Source of the DNA: Sporosarcina ureae
Lineage (GTDB): Bacteria; Bacillota; Bacilli; Bacillales_A; Planococcaceae
Assembly: GCF_002101375.1 (NCBI RefSeq)
Contig: NZ_CP015207.1
Span: forward strand, 496,001-560,000
Length of the DNA: 64,000 bases
Reading direction: 5' to 3'
This document shows positions 21,297-29,936 of the stretch, piece after piece. The position numbers were made by a program, and so were the translations under genes. The notes beneath the pieces are model-generated. The model saw only the letters and a list, made by a program, of their open reading frames with translations, was not told the DNA's origin and ran no database searches. The number at the start of each line of letters is the position of its first letter. The stretch's first letter is position 1.

Positions 21297-21926
21297 TCAG
21301 ACTATTTGATACTTCACTTGCAGACTTGCACTGATCGTAATCATACCTGACTCGATTGGTGTTCTACCGGTATCCGCCATAGTCATTGCACGGAAAGCTA
21401 CTGGTTGAGATATATGCTGCTCTTCAACCTTTAATGGAATTGGCCGGTTCTGTAATTTCAATGAAGTCCCAATCGTAATCATTTTAGTCTCTGCATCTTG
21501 CAAGGCTAGCACCAGCGCTTGCTGATATTGTTCATCTTGATTGGGCATCGTGAATTCGATCGATCCAATTTGATTCGCACCATTTTTGACCGCAAGATCG
21601 ACGAGTTCGCCTGTTCGTGAAAGTTCGTTATTTGTAATGCGGATAGAATTAATCACTTCATACCCTTGAAAGCGCTGTTCTCCATTCACGTATTCATAGA
21701 CTGGGCGAATTTGAAAATCAATCGTTTGCATGGATGTTTCTGCAATTCCCGCTTTTTGTAGCGACTGGATTACTTGATTCATACGCTTAGCGTTTTCTTG
21801 CTGGATTTCTCCAAGTTCGGTTCCTCTTGACACTACAGATAATACAATATGAACCGTACTAGGAGAGACTTTCACTGTCCCTTCACCAAATACAGTAATC
21901 ATCCGTGTTTCCTGTTCTTTATACAT
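21297..21926 (-). CDS. SIMPL (DUF541) domain protein
   Basis: About 209 residues with the SIMPL/DUF541 pattern: ITVFGEGTVKVSPSTVHIVL at the N-terminus, a long helix with EIQQENAKRMNQVIQSLQKAG, then IRPVYEYVNGEQRFQGYEV and a second helical segment. No signal peptide is visible, unlike the periplasmic BP26/Omp28 relatives, so it is probably cytoplasmic. Its function is not established. AAAGGAGAG precedes the ATG at 21926. Confidence 0.78.
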   Translation of the reverse strand: MYKEQETRMITVFGEGTVKVSPSTVHIVLSVVSRGTELGEIQQENAKRMNQVIQSLQKAGIAETSMQTIDFQIRPVYEYVNGEQRFQGYEVINSIRITNNELSRTGELVDLAVKNGANQIGSIEFTMPNQDEQYQQALVLALQDAETKMITIGTSLKLQNRPIPLKVEEQHISQPVAFRAMTMADTGRTPIESGMITISASLQVKYQIV

Positions 21927-22158
21927 ACATAACACTCTCCTTTTACAGTATTGTCATTTCTATGCAACATACGAGCCAATTTATACGTCTTTTTTGTTTA
22001 CTCACGCACTGGAATGAGTATAAACATTTTGTTCAAATTTAAATGGCTAAGTAGAATTTGTTATTCTGTAGAGTAACTATTGAAGTAACTGGACATCTCT
22101 TATAGCTATCGAGTTTGTAGTTTAAAGAAAATTTAATTGCTGTTCAGTCTCATTTAAA

Positions 22159-22194
22159 CAAAAAAGCTCTCGATCTATTAAGACCGATGAGCTT
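22159..22194 (-). terminator. Rho-independent terminator after a 32-aa ORF
   Basis: AAGCTCATCGGTCT pairs with AGATCGAGAGCTT on the minus strand, with a T6 tail, 18 nt past the stop of the small gene at 22212-22310. Confidence 0.8.
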
Positions 22195-22211
22195 GAATAT
22201 TCGTTTCAATT

Positions 22212-22310
22212 TTAAAATGTGATGAATCCTTTTTGTACTGCGAACCCACCTAATGTACACAAGGCGATGACAACGAGTGTAATAATGAATAATCGATTGT
22301 TTCTGTCCAA
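22212..22310 (-). CDS. single-pass membrane microprotein, 32 aa
   Basis: A short gene starting with TTG at 22310, 6 nt after AAAGGTGA. The product is a short polar head (MDRNNR), one transmembrane helix of about 18 residues (LFIITLVVIALCTLGGF), and a short basic tail. An intrinsic terminator follows 18 nt after the stop. The ribosome binding site, hydrophobic segment and own terminator together support expression. The role is unknown; nothing recognisable was found beyond the single helix. Confidence 0.6.
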   Translation of the reverse strand: MDRNNRLFIITLVVIALCTLGGFAVQKGFITF

Positions 22311-22386
22311 GACGTCACCTTTTTCTCTATTGAATAGATTATTACTAGTTACCTCATTCTATCCTATCGAGTTTAGGAGAAGCAAT

Positions 22387-22947
22387 CTATTTTTTATTTG
22401 AAGATCCATCTGCATTGGCACTAACCACAAGCAGTGTCACAGGTTGGCTAGTCTCGTTGAACCAGACGTGTTCCTGCATCGAATCTATATGGAACGATTC
22501 ATTCGTATAGAATGTATCGGAGTAATCCTCCAAAATCACTTTAAGTTCACCTTCTAATATGTAGACAAATTCCTGCCCTTGATGCGCGTAGGGATGTGTA
22601 TGGGATTCTCCAGGCCTCAATTCAATACGCGCGGGGAAAAATAACGGATTTTCCATATCACCTACAAGGTTTGTAAAAGTGAAATTTGGCTGGTCAGCAG
22701 TTTTTTTAATAGTCCGTTTCTTGGTCGGCGATTTTTCCGTTGGTTCCTCAAAGAATAAATTTATATGAACACCTAACGCCTCCGCAATTCTACGCAATGA
22801 AGTAAAAGTTACCGAACTAATTCCACGTTCTACTTGAGACAAAAAGCTGACGGATAATCCGCTTTTGACACTAACATCTTTTAACGTCAATTTATTCATC
22901 TTTCGAATCCGATGAATTTCTTTTCCTAATTCCGCATCCATTTCCAT
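22387..22947 (-). CDS. XRE-family regulator with C-terminal cupin domain
   Basis: A 186-residue protein. Residues about 8-62 form a Cro/CI helix-turn-helix (TLKDVSVKSGLSVSFLSQVERG), and residues about 105-180 form a cupin barrel (RPGESHTHPYAHQGQEFVYILEG). Such HTH-cupin proteins are usually local repressors that bind a small metabolite in the cupin. The gene lies directly after the terminator of the TRAP transporter operon on the same strand, so it may regulate that transporter (inference). AAGGG precedes the first ATG; a second ATG two codons later is also possible. Confidence 0.85.
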   Translation of the reverse strand: MEMDAELGKEIHRIRKMNKLTLKDVSVKSGLSVSFLSQVERGISSVTFTSLRRIAEALGVHINLFFEEPTEKSPTKKRTIKKTADQPNFTFTNLVGDMENPLFFPARIELRPGESHTHPYAHQGQEFVYILEGELKVILEDYSDTFYTNESFHIDSMQEHVWFNETSQPVTLLVVSANADGSSNKK

Positions 22948-23014
22948 CCATCCCTTACTTAAAAATAATCTACTATTACTCTAGCATGAATATGAACATG
23001 TTTTTTATATAACG

Positions 23015-23045
23015 AAAAGACTCCTGATTTAATCAAGAGTCTTTT
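23015..23045 (-). terminator. Rho-independent terminator of the TRAP operon
   Basis: AAAAGACTCTTGATT pairs with AATCAGGAGTCTTTT on the minus strand, 18 nt past the DctM stop. Confidence 0.85.
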
Positions 23046-23062
23046 CTATTATATAGTATCTT

Positions 23063-24385
23063 TTATTTCGAACTTAATAAAGTAGGAAGCCAGGTAGCCA
23101 ACGTCGGGAACAAAATAAAAATAATTGTTGCCATGAGTTGGATGATGATAAACGGGAAAGTTGCACGATAAATCTTCTCGATACTTACCTTATCGCCCAC
23201 TGCACTCTTTAAATAGAAGATCGCAAATCCGAATGGCGGCGTCAAATATGCTAATTGAAGAACTACCATGAAGACAACACCCCACCATAAGGGATCAAAA
23301 CCAGCATCTGCAATAATAGGTGAAATTATTGGAGCTGCAAGCATAATCAATGCCATTGTTTCCAGAAACATTCCCAGTAAAATTATGAAAGCCAAAGAGA
23401 AAACTAAGATCCCCCATTTACCTCCAGGGGCCAATTGAGCCATTTCGGAAACAAAACGATTTCCGCCAACTCCAGAGAACACAGCTGAAAATGCTGCCGC
23501 ACCAATCAATATCCAGCCTACCATTCCCGTCATTTTAGTAGATTCTTTAAGCGCCAAATTGATCTTCTCTAAGTTCAAACGTTTGGTGAATAGGCCAATA
23601 AGTAAAGTACCAAGAACGCCAACTGCTGCTCCTTCAGTAGGTGTCGCAATACCTGTAAATATTGAACCAAGTACGATTACGATTAAAACCATCGGTAAGA
23701 TGACAGACTTCATAGCTAGGAGCTTCTCGCGAGTTGTAGCACGATCCTCTTTTAACAACGAGGGAGCCATATCTTTGTTTTTATAAGCACGGAATAAAAT
23801 ATACGCTATAAACAATCCAATTAAAATGAATCCCGCACCTAAGCCTCCAGCAAATAAACTAGATACCGATACGCCAGTAATAGCGCCATAGACGACCATG
23901 TTTAAACTTGGTGGAATAAGTTGTCCTAGTGTACCTCCTGCCATGATCGATCCTAAGCTCAATGATTCATTATATTTATACTTCATCATCTGCGGTAACG
24001 CAATTAATCCCAGACCGATTACACCTGCTGCAACTACCCCCGAAATCGCACCGATAATTGCACCTACTAAAATGGTCGCAATCGCGAGTCCGCCGCGTAA
24101 TGCACCAGACCACTTGTAGACTGCATCATATAAATCGGTGATGATATTGGATTTTTCCAATAAAACGGACATCAGAATGAATAACGGAATTGCAATAAGT
24201 GTAAAATTGTTCATCACACCCCAAGCAGCACTAGTTAATAGACTAGTACTATCAATCCCCCACATCATTAGCGCAAACACTACACCAACTGTCGATAATG
24301 CAAATGCTATTGGTACCCCTAAAAACAGAAGCAGCATCAATAAAACGAACATCGCAATTGGGGCATACTCAAATAGTAGAATCAT
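23063..24385 (-). CDS. TRAP transporter large permease (DctM type)
   Basis: About 440 residues with 11-13 hydrophobic helices and the DctM family features: an N-terminal FLGVPIAFALS segment, AGGTLGQLIPPSLNMVVYG near residue 150, and TPTEGAAVGV near 255. It is the sodium-driven membrane subunit that moves the ligand delivered by the binding protein. It overlaps the DctQ gene by 17 nt. A GGAGG inside the DctQ end sets the ATG at 24385. Confidence 0.94.
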   Translation of the reverse strand: MILLFEYAPIAMFVLLMLLLFLGVPIAFALSTVGVVFALMMWGIDSTSLLTSAAWGVMNNFTLIAIPLFILMSVLLEKSNIITDLYDAVYKWSGALRGGLAIATILVGAIIGAISGVVAAGVIGLGLIALPQMMKYKYNESLSLGSIMAGGTLGQLIPPSLNMVVYGAITGVSVSSLFAGGLGAGFILIGLFIAYILFRAYKNKDMAPSLLKEDRATTREKLLAMKSVILPMVLIVIVLGSIFTGIATPTEGAAVGVLGTLLIGLFTKRLNLEKINLALKESTKMTGMVGWILIGAAAFSAVFSGVGGNRFVSEMAQLAPGGKWGILVFSLAFIILLGMFLETMALIMLAAPIISPIIADAGFDPLWWGVVFMVVLQLAYLTPPFGFAIFYLKSAVGDKVSIEKIYRATFPFIIIQLMATIIFILFPTLATWLPTLLSSK

Positions 24386-24878
24386 CTGCGCTACCTCCAA
24401 TTGCGATTTTATAGATTTCGACCCAAGCTTGTAACCAAACTAGCAAGCCACTAATCGGAATAAACCACTTAAACCACCATATCTGTGGATTAAACGAACT
24501 CTGATGAGACGAATGCTCCAATATCATTGTCGATTCAACAGCCATAAGGGACCCACGGTAGATCAGGAACGATGCTACTAATATCACAAGTAACATAGCG
24601 AATATACCAAAGAATTTATTCCATTTAGGAGACAATAAACGCGGAATGATATCCACTGCGATGTGTCCTTTCACTCTAAGCACTTCAGCTCCCGCTAGTA
24701 ATATGGACACGCCATATATGAAAATCGGCACTTCAAAACCCCAATCTGGTGCATCATGCAAAAAGCGTCTCATGATAATGGTATAGATGACTATTAGCGT
24801 TAGTGGAATCATCAGATAGCCCGCGATTCTTCCAGCGATTGACGACATTTTTTCTATTATAGTAGTTAAGAGAATCAT
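24369..24878 (-). CDS. TRAP transporter small permease (DctQ type)
   Basis: A 169-residue protein with four transmembrane helices, the usual DctQ topology, and the family segment DWGFEVPIFIYGVSILLAGAEVLR. It bridges DctM and stabilises the complex. It lies 11 nt downstream of the binding-protein gene and overlaps dctM, so the three are translated as one unit. Confidence 0.92.
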   Translation of the reverse strand: MILLTTIIEKMSSIAGRIAGYLMIPLTLIVIYTIIMRRFLHDAPDWGFEVPIFIYGVSILLAGAEVLRVKGHIAVDIIPRLLSPKWNKFFGIFAMLLVILVASFLIYRGSLMAVESTMILEHSSHQSSFNPQIWWFKWFIPISGLLVWLQAWVEIYKIAIGGSADDSTI

Positions 24879-24889
24879 GCTGCCACCGC

Positions 24890-25975
24890 CTATTCTTTAT
24901 AACCTATTTTTTTTGCTTGTTCAATATAACCAAGTTCAGCTAAGAGATCAGCATATTGTTCTACATATTCCTTACTCGCTTCACTTTTTTCTTTATAATC
25001 ATTTAACAGTTCAAATCCTTTTTCACGCATTTCTTCAATATCTTCTTCAGGCAACTGAATGAATTCGATGTTTGGATTATTCATCCATTCAGTCTTTGCT
25101 TTTGAACTTTCTACGCCATATGCAATAGCAGATTCATAGCGAACTTTATCTCTTGCCACCTGCACAATCGCCTTCAAATCATCCGGTAACTCTTCCCAAG
25201 ATTTCGGATTCGCGATCAGCTCTTTATCGGAACTTGGTCCAACATGTAAAGCGGGCTCGATAATATATTTTGATACTTCATCTAATCCCATTTCACCGTT
25301 CACCAAATAATCATTAAATTCAGCCGCGTCCACTGTACTCAGTTGCAAACCTGTATAGATTTCAGGTGCAGATAATGAAATAGCAGAGGCACCAAGTTTT
25401 CCATAAAATAGACTAGCCACTCCGGCAGCACGAATGTTCTTTCCTTTGAAGTCATCAGCAGAACGGATTGGTACTTGAGACATCAAGATTTCTTCAGGTG
25501 CATAATCGAATGCCCCTAAGCTATTAATTCCATGCTTTTCATAGGCTTTATCCATAATGGGCTGTAGCTTTTCCGAACGATAGAAATGTTCTTCAAAGCC
25601 TGAAATCGGATCACCAGGAATCGTCCCTCCACCTAAAGCAAAAACAGGATCTTTACCTGTCCAGAAACCTGTATAGACAGCAGCTACATCAACAACACCA
25701 TTTTTTACCATATCAAATGTTTCATTTGTCGGGAATAAAATATTGGCACCAAACGGCTCAATCACTAAGCGGCCACCTGACATTTCTTCTACTGCTTTGA
25801 CAAATGGCAATATCGTTCCATCGTACCGTGCAGTTCCTGGTATTTGATGTGTGACCATACGCCACTTATAAACTCTCTGTTCTCCTTTAGGTATTGTTTC
25901 ATTAAGTTGACAGCCAGTTAAAATCATTAGAAAGATGAGTAGCAAACTAATCAGCGGTAAACCTTTCTTTAACAT
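24890..25975 (-). CDS. TRAP transporter substrate-binding lipoprotein (DctP type)
   Basis: A 361-residue binding protein with a lipoprotein signal ending in ILTGC (Cys near residue 20). The DctP fold shows SGGRLVIEPFGANILFP and the ligand-arginine region IRAAGVASLFYGKLGASAISLS. It carries a carboxylate ligand to the DctQM pore. YNAH-like sequence signatures that would name the ligand are not evident to me. AAGGAGGAG sets the ATG at 25975; the 40-residue upstream extension crosses the promoter. Confidence 0.92.
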   Translation of the reverse strand: MLKKGLPLISLLLIFLMILTGCQLNETIPKGEQRVYKWRMVTHQIPGTARYDGTILPFVKAVEEMSGGRLVIEPFGANILFPTNETFDMVKNGVVDVAAVYTGFWTGKDPVFALGGGTIPGDPISGFEEHFYRSEKLQPIMDKAYEKHGINSLGAFDYAPEEILMSQVPIRSADDFKGKNIRAAGVASLFYGKLGASAISLSAPEIYTGLQLSTVDAAEFNDYLVNGEMGLDEVSKYIIEPALHVGPSSDKELIANPKSWEELPDDLKAIVQVARDKVRYESAIAYGVESSKAKTEWMNNPNIEFIQLPEEDIEEMREKGFELLNDYKEKSEASKEYVEQYADLLAELGYIEQAKKIGYKE

Positions 25976-26038
25976 ATTACTCCTCCTTTTGGAATCGCTT
26001 ACATTCTGATAATTACGTCTAATTATTAGAGTTAATTT

Positions 26039-26068
26039 ATTATAATTACAGTGTGAGTGTAAAGTCAA
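26039..26068 (-). promoter_or_regulatory. sigma-A promoter of the TRAP operon
   Basis: TTGACT at 26063-26068, an 18-nt spacer and TATAAT at 26039-26044 on the minus strand. An AT-rich stretch with two GTAATTAT copies overlaps or follows it and could hold an operator. Confidence 0.72.
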
Positions 26069-26146
26069 CAATATTTTCTTCTTTACTGTAATCATGATGG
26101 ATTGGTAGTACTCAATACATTCTTATATTACAAAAGTAATTCCAAA

Positions 26147-26193
26147 CAAAAAACAGTCTCTGAAAATCTGATAATCCAGACTTCCAAGACTGT
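26147..26193 (-). terminator. Rho-independent terminator of the HD-domain gene
   Basis: ACAGTCTTGGAAGTCTG pairs with CAGATTTTCAGAGACTGT on the minus strand, ending in a T6 run. Confidence 0.78.
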
Positions 26194-26231
26194 ATGTCTT
26201 ATAATTTGAATTCATTCTAACACGGGTTACA

Positions 26232-26858
26232 TTATTCAATTTCTAACTTCAATTGATGTAGAAACTGGACCATGAATTCATGTCGTTCTTGTGCCAAACG
26301 CACGCCTTCCTTCGTGACCATCAATTCGCAAAGCAATAATAACTTCTCGTGAAAATGCGTAACAGTAGAAGTTTCTTTTTTACGGTATTCAGACTCAGAC
26401 ATATCCTTTCGGGCTTCTTCTTGCTGATCGTAAAGTTTCCTACCACGTGCTCCGCCAAATGCAAATGCCCGTGCAATTCCTACCGCGCCAATGGCATCCA
26501 AACGGTCAGCATCTCTGACAATTGCGCCTTCAATTGATGTAATATCTTTTGCGTTACCACCACTGAATGATACACTTTCAATCGCGGACATCACATTATT
26601 TGCAATCTGTTGTGTTGCACCTATTTTTTCAAGTAACTCTATCGTAGTGACTTCATGCATCTCTTCATATTTCGCATCTTCCACATCATGCAACAGAACT
26701 GCTAAACGCACGACTAGTTCATCAGCACTGGGCTCTGCAGTTAATATTTTCTCTGCATTTTTCATTACACGATCAATATGATCGAGATCATGACTCGCAT
26801 CAAATTTCTTATAAATACCTTCAACTTCTGTTCTACATTTCGCTATCATTTCTTGCAT
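26232..26858 (-). CDS. HD-domain phosphohydrolase
   Basis: About 208 residues with the HD metal-binding signature: DLDHIDRVMKNAEKI (His near residue 24), VRLAVLLHDVEDAKY (HD near residue 58), and a later VRDADRLDAIGAVGIARAFAF with the conserved aspartate. This is the YedJ/PgpH-like soluble HD group, probable phosphohydrolases of nucleotides or related compounds. GAGGAAGG precedes the ATG at 26858. It is a single gene with its own terminator. Confidence 0.85.
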   Translation of the reverse strand: MQEMIAKCRTEVEGIYKKFDASHDLDHIDRVMKNAEKILTAEPSADELVVRLAVLLHDVEDAKYEEMHEVTTIELLEKIGATQQIANNVMSAIESVSFSGGNAKDITSIEGAIVRDADRLDAIGAVGIARAFAFGGARGRKLYDQQEEARKDMSESEYRKKETSTVTHFHEKLLLLCELMVTKEGVRLAQERHEFMVQFLHQLKLEIE

Positions 26859-26911
26859 TAAATTCCTTCCTCTCTTTTTCATTAGTTATATGAATATACA
26901 GCCTAGAAAAC

Positions 26912-27040
26912 CTATTCTTTTATATGTCGAATGAAATTCATTTCATTATTAGCAGAACTTACTGAAGCTTCATATTCTTCACCGTTATAGAGTTTAACAT
27001 GCATTTCGAAGTTGGGAATACCTATACCGCCTTGTCGTAC
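26912..27040 (-). pseudogene. remnant of an unidentified gene
   Basis: An open stretch of about 42 codons ends at a TAG (26912-26914) and reads like real protein (RQGGIGIPNFEMHVKLYNGE, then EYEASVSSANNEMNF), but a stop codon lies four codons upstream and there is no start with a ribosome binding site. Probably the C-terminal end of a decayed gene. The family is not recognised. Confidence 0.4.
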
Positions 27041-27147
27041 TATATACTAATTGGACAACGATTCTGATCACAGCTTGTCGAGATATTCCACGAATTGCAT
27101 AATACAATGCGTTTACCACCATCTACGTTAACAATCCTGTGAAGAAG

Positions 27148-27167
27148 GAAAGAAAGAAAGAAAGAAA
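27148..27167. repeat. (GAAA)5 tetranucleotide repeat
   Basis: Five perfect GAAA units just downstream of the msrAB stop codon. On the minus strand this is a CTTT tract following a weak hairpin (GGAAAGGAG/CTCTTTC), so it may be part of the msrAB terminator. Confidence 0.7.
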
Positions 27168-27204
27168 GAGTGGCTCCTTTCCTTCTATTGGGATTCAGCA
27201 TATA

Positions 27205-28320
27205 TTATTTTACATAACTTATCAGATAGCCATAGCCTTTAGCTTCCATTTCTTTTAGCGGTACGAATTCAATCGATGCGCTGTTAATACAGTAACGTAA
27301 TCCTCCGCGATCTTTTGGTCCATCTTCGAATATATGTCCTAGATGGCTATCCCCTGCACGGCTTCTCACTTCAGTTCGCACCATATTGAAACTTCTATCT
27401 ATATGTTCCGTCATTACTTCGGGAACGATTGGTTGCGTGAAGCTTGGCCAACCACACTGTGAGTCATACTTATCAGCACTTGAGAATAGCGGTTCACCTG
27501 TTGCGACATCGATATAGATGCCATCTTCAAACGTATTCCAATATTCATTAGAGAATGCCGTTTCTGTATTGTTACCTTGTGTTACTTGATACTGTTCTGT
27601 CGTTAACTTCTCTTTTAATTCTTTGTCGCTTGGCTTAGGATAGTTCGCAGCATCAATTACAGATGGAATTTCCTGATCTTCCAATGTATCGAATTCAACA
27701 TGACAATAGCCATTTGGATTTTTCTCTAGATAATCTTGGTGGTTCTCTTCTGCTAGCGTAAAGCTTGTCAACGGTTCTACTTCCGTGACAATTTCTGCGT
27801 CATAACGTTCCTGTTCGGCAGCAACGACTTCGTCAATAATCGCTTGATCTTCTGGCTTCGCGTAATAAATGCCCGAACGATATTGTGTACCACGGTCATT
27901 TCCTTGCTTATTCAAAGAGGTAGGATCAACAATCATGAAAAAGTGCTCCACAATCGTTTTCAAATCTGTATGTTTTGGATCATATTGTACATGAACCGTT
28001 TCTGCATGACCGGTTTTGCCCGTAATAACTTGATTGTATGTTGGATTTTCTGTCGTGCCATTTGCAAAGCCCGACGTCACATCATACACGCCATAGACCC
28101 GTTCCATATAGGCTTCAACACCCCAGAAACAGCCCCCCGCCAAGTAGATGTCCTGAAGATTATTTTCATCAAATTCTATATCATCATTGGGATTGGCGGG
28201 ATATACGGTACCTGAAGAAGCAGTCAGTGAACTTGGGCTAGATGAGGAATCTGTTTTACCTATGCCACATCCTGTAAGTAACAAAATACCGAGTAAACCA
28301 AGTATCATTTTCAATTTCAT
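27205..28320 (-). CDS. msrAB: lipoprotein peptide-methionine (S)/(R)-sulfoxide reductase, MsrA-MsrB fusion
   Basis: A 371-residue two-domain enzyme that repairs oxidised methionine outside the membrane. A lipobox LTGC gives the acylated Cys18. MsrA (residues about 57-210) has the catalytic [11 protein letters not shown] and [13 protein letters not shown]. MsrB (about 235-365) has [23 protein letters not shown] and the catalytic [11 protein letters not shown]. MsrB lacks the two CxxC zinc motifs of some relatives. It lies 17 nt downstream of a TlpA-like thioredoxin gene, its probable reductant. Confidence 0.96.
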   Translation of the reverse strand: MKLKMILGLLGILLLTGCGIGKTDSSSSPSSLTASSGTVYPANPNDDIEFDENNLQDIYLAGGCFWGVEAYMERVYGVYDVTSGFANGTTENPTYNQVITGKTGHAETVHVQYDPKHTDLKTIVEHFFMIVDPTSLNKQGNDRGTQYRSGIYYAKPEDQAIIDEVVAAEQERYDAEIVTEVEPLTSFTLAEENHQDYLEKNPNGYCHVEFDTLEDQEIPSVIDAANYPKPSDKELKEKLTTEQYQVTQGNNTETAFSNEYWNTFEDGIYIDVATGEPLFSSADKYDSQCGWPSFTQPIVPEVMTEHIDRSFNMVRTEVRSRAGDSHLGHIFEDGPKDRGGLRYCINSASIEFVPLKEMEAKGYGYLISYVK

Positions 28321-28337
28321 AAAATGATCTCCTTTCG

Positions 28338-28829
28338 TTAATCAATTTGTGACATAGCATCGATAATTTGATCGTTTGATAGGTGGCCTGGCTGTGATCG
28401 AACCAAATTCCCTTTCGTATCAATAAAAGCCGATGTTGGATAGCCTTTTACATTGAATTCTTGGGCTAGACTTCCGCCATCATTTAAAAACACCGGCAAA
28501 GCATCTACATGTTGAACACCTTTGAACCATCTGATAAATTCATCGTGTTTCTTTTCATTATTAAATCCAGGTGCTACGACAGTCAGCACTTCAAAATCAG
28601 TTGAATCTTTAGCCAACGTATTGACTTCATCTAGGCCTGCAAGACAGATCGGACACCAAGAAGCCCAGAACTTTACATACACTTTTCGGCCTTCATAGTC
28701 GGCAAGGCTAACGGTTTCCCCTTTAATATCTTGCAAGGTAATGCTATTTGCGCCACTTTCTTTTTCGGCAGAAGAACAAGCGCTCATAACAGTAACGATA
28801 ACTAACAACAAAGCGATTTTTTTCATCAT
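28338..28829 (-). CDS. TlpA-like thioredoxin-fold lipoprotein
   Basis: About 163 residues. A short signal ends in VMSAC, a lipobox. The thioredoxin domain follows: [19 protein letters not shown], the redox motif [11 protein letters not shown] (CxxC near residue 60), and the cis-proline segment [11 protein letters not shown]. It should pass electrons to the adjacent MsrAB on the cell surface, as Etrx proteins do in pneumococcus. GGAGG sets the start at 28829. The membrane donor (CcdA) normally linked to this system is not intact here. Confidence 0.92.
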   Translation of the reverse strand: MMKKIALLLVIVTVMSACSSAEKESGANSITLQDIKGETVSLADYEGRKVYVKFWASWCPICLAGLDEVNTLAKDSTDFEVLTVVAPGFNNEKKHDEFIRWFKGVQHVDALPVFLNDGGSLAQEFNVKGYPTSAFIDTKGNLVRSQPGHLSNDQIIDAMSQID

Positions 28830-28843
28830 GGTGATTCCTCCTT

Positions 28844-29062
28844 TTATTGTGGAATATTTGCTATGAACCACTCTAAATTATTCGGTATAAAGAATATTCT
28901 GTTAATGATTAACAGAACACCAGCAAGACGTATAGTTGCTAAGAGCCGTTTCAATTATTTCGTTCGATCCATTTGAACATGAATGAAGATGGATAACATG
29001 AGGATTGCATTTGGCAATAAAAATGAAGCGTTCCGCATCAAAAACCTGATTGGCTATCATTC
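28844..29062 (-). pseudogene. decayed hydrophobic gene upstream of the TlpA-like gene
   Basis: An ATG at 29062 has a GAGAGG ribosome binding site, but reading needs one frameshift after five codons to continue as a hydrophobic helix (FLMRNASFLLPNAILMLSIF). A stop then follows, and a second hydrophobic segment reads RLLATIRLAGVLLIINRIFF before the TAA at 28844. Two membrane segments broken by a frameshift and a stop suggest a relic. From its position a CcdA-type electron carrier is possible, but similarity alone does not show it. Confidence 0.35.
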
Positions 29063-29194
29063 TATATCCTCTCTTTCTATATATATCTATTATAAAATAA
29101 CCGTTCGATAAAACCTATCGATTAAGATTCGGCCAAACTTTAATATGTTCAGCTGCAGACGTTTTTCGACAAAAAAAGATCCTTGTTTATAACT

Positions 29195-29224
29195 GTTGAC
29201 AATTTGTCAACAAACATTTATTAT
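29195..29224 (+). promoter_or_regulatory. sigma-A promoter with overlapping 17-bp palindrome
   Basis: TTGACA at 29196-29201, a 17-nt spacer and TATTAT at 29219-29224. The -35 box sits inside GTTGACAATTTGTCAAC (29195-29211), an 8-bp inverted repeat around one base, which looks like an operator for a dimeric repressor, possibly the XRE protein downstream. Confidence 0.68.
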
Positions 29225-29277
29225 TTTGAGAGAAGTAAATATTTTTACCGTCGTTGTAGAAATGGAGGGGTAGTGTC

Positions 29278-29913
29278 ATGTCAGAAGCTAGTCTTGGTCT
29301 GTCTGTCGGGCAGTTATTGCGTGAAGTGTTAGAAGAACGTTCATTGTCCATGCGCAAACTAAGCGAACTTACAGATATTGATACTTCAACCATCTCTAGG
29401 ATCATCAATGACAAGCGCAAAGCAACACTAGACCATCTGGAGAAATTCGCGATAATTTTAGAAATTCCATTAGCCAAGTTACTTCAAGCGGCAGGCTATC
29501 CGGTTGATGATAAACAGATGATACATTCTGCTTATGATGAAACAATTCAACAATTGGTCGAAACATCAGAACTTCTATCTTCGGATATCTCCATTGAAAA
29601 AGTTGAACTTCAACTTGCCAGTTATGAAGCATATGTTCAGACCACTGAAGGAAGAGAAAGAATTCTACATGACTTTGATAACAAGTTAAAACTGGCTGGC
29701 GGAGTAGGTCCATTCGTCGATCAAATGAAAGATTTATTTGCACGGTTTAAAATGCAAGATGTTGCAAAACGTGATCTAGCCATTATCGGCAGCGCATTAT
29801 TATACTTTATCATTCCTGTGGATGTCATCCCGGACTACATTTTCGCGGTCGGGTATCTGGATGATGCGATCGCGGTCCAAATTGCTTCAAGCGTACTAAC
29901 AAAGAATTCATAA
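29278..29913 (+). CDS. XRE-family HTH protein with C-terminal DUF1232 (YkvA) domain
   Basis: A 211-residue protein. Residues about 10-68 are a Cro/CI helix-turn-helix (MRKLSELTDIDTSTISRIIN). A helical middle follows, then residues about 155-205 form DUF1232, a short membrane-associated domain: LAIIGSALLYFIIPVDVIPD. The fusion suggests a regulator tied to the membrane (inference). GGAGGGG precedes the ATG. The LCP gene follows 23 nt later, so both are probably one operon. Confidence 0.85.
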   Translation: MSEASLGLSVGQLLREVLEERSLSMRKLSELTDIDTSTISRIINDKRKATLDHLEKFAIILEIPLAKLLQAAGYPVDDKQMIHSAYDETIQQLVETSELLSSDISIEKVELQLASYEAYVQTTEGRERILHDFDNKLKLAGGVGPFVDQMKDLFARFKMQDVAKRDLAIIGSALLYFIIPVDVIPDYIFAVGYLDDAIAVQIASSVLTKNS

Positions 29914-29936
29914 TCAAATGAATAGGTGTGACATTA

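Noticed and set aside
27148..27167. (GAAA)5 as a phase-variation switch
   Set aside because: It is outside any reading frame and beyond the msrAB stop codon, so unit changes would not alter a protein.
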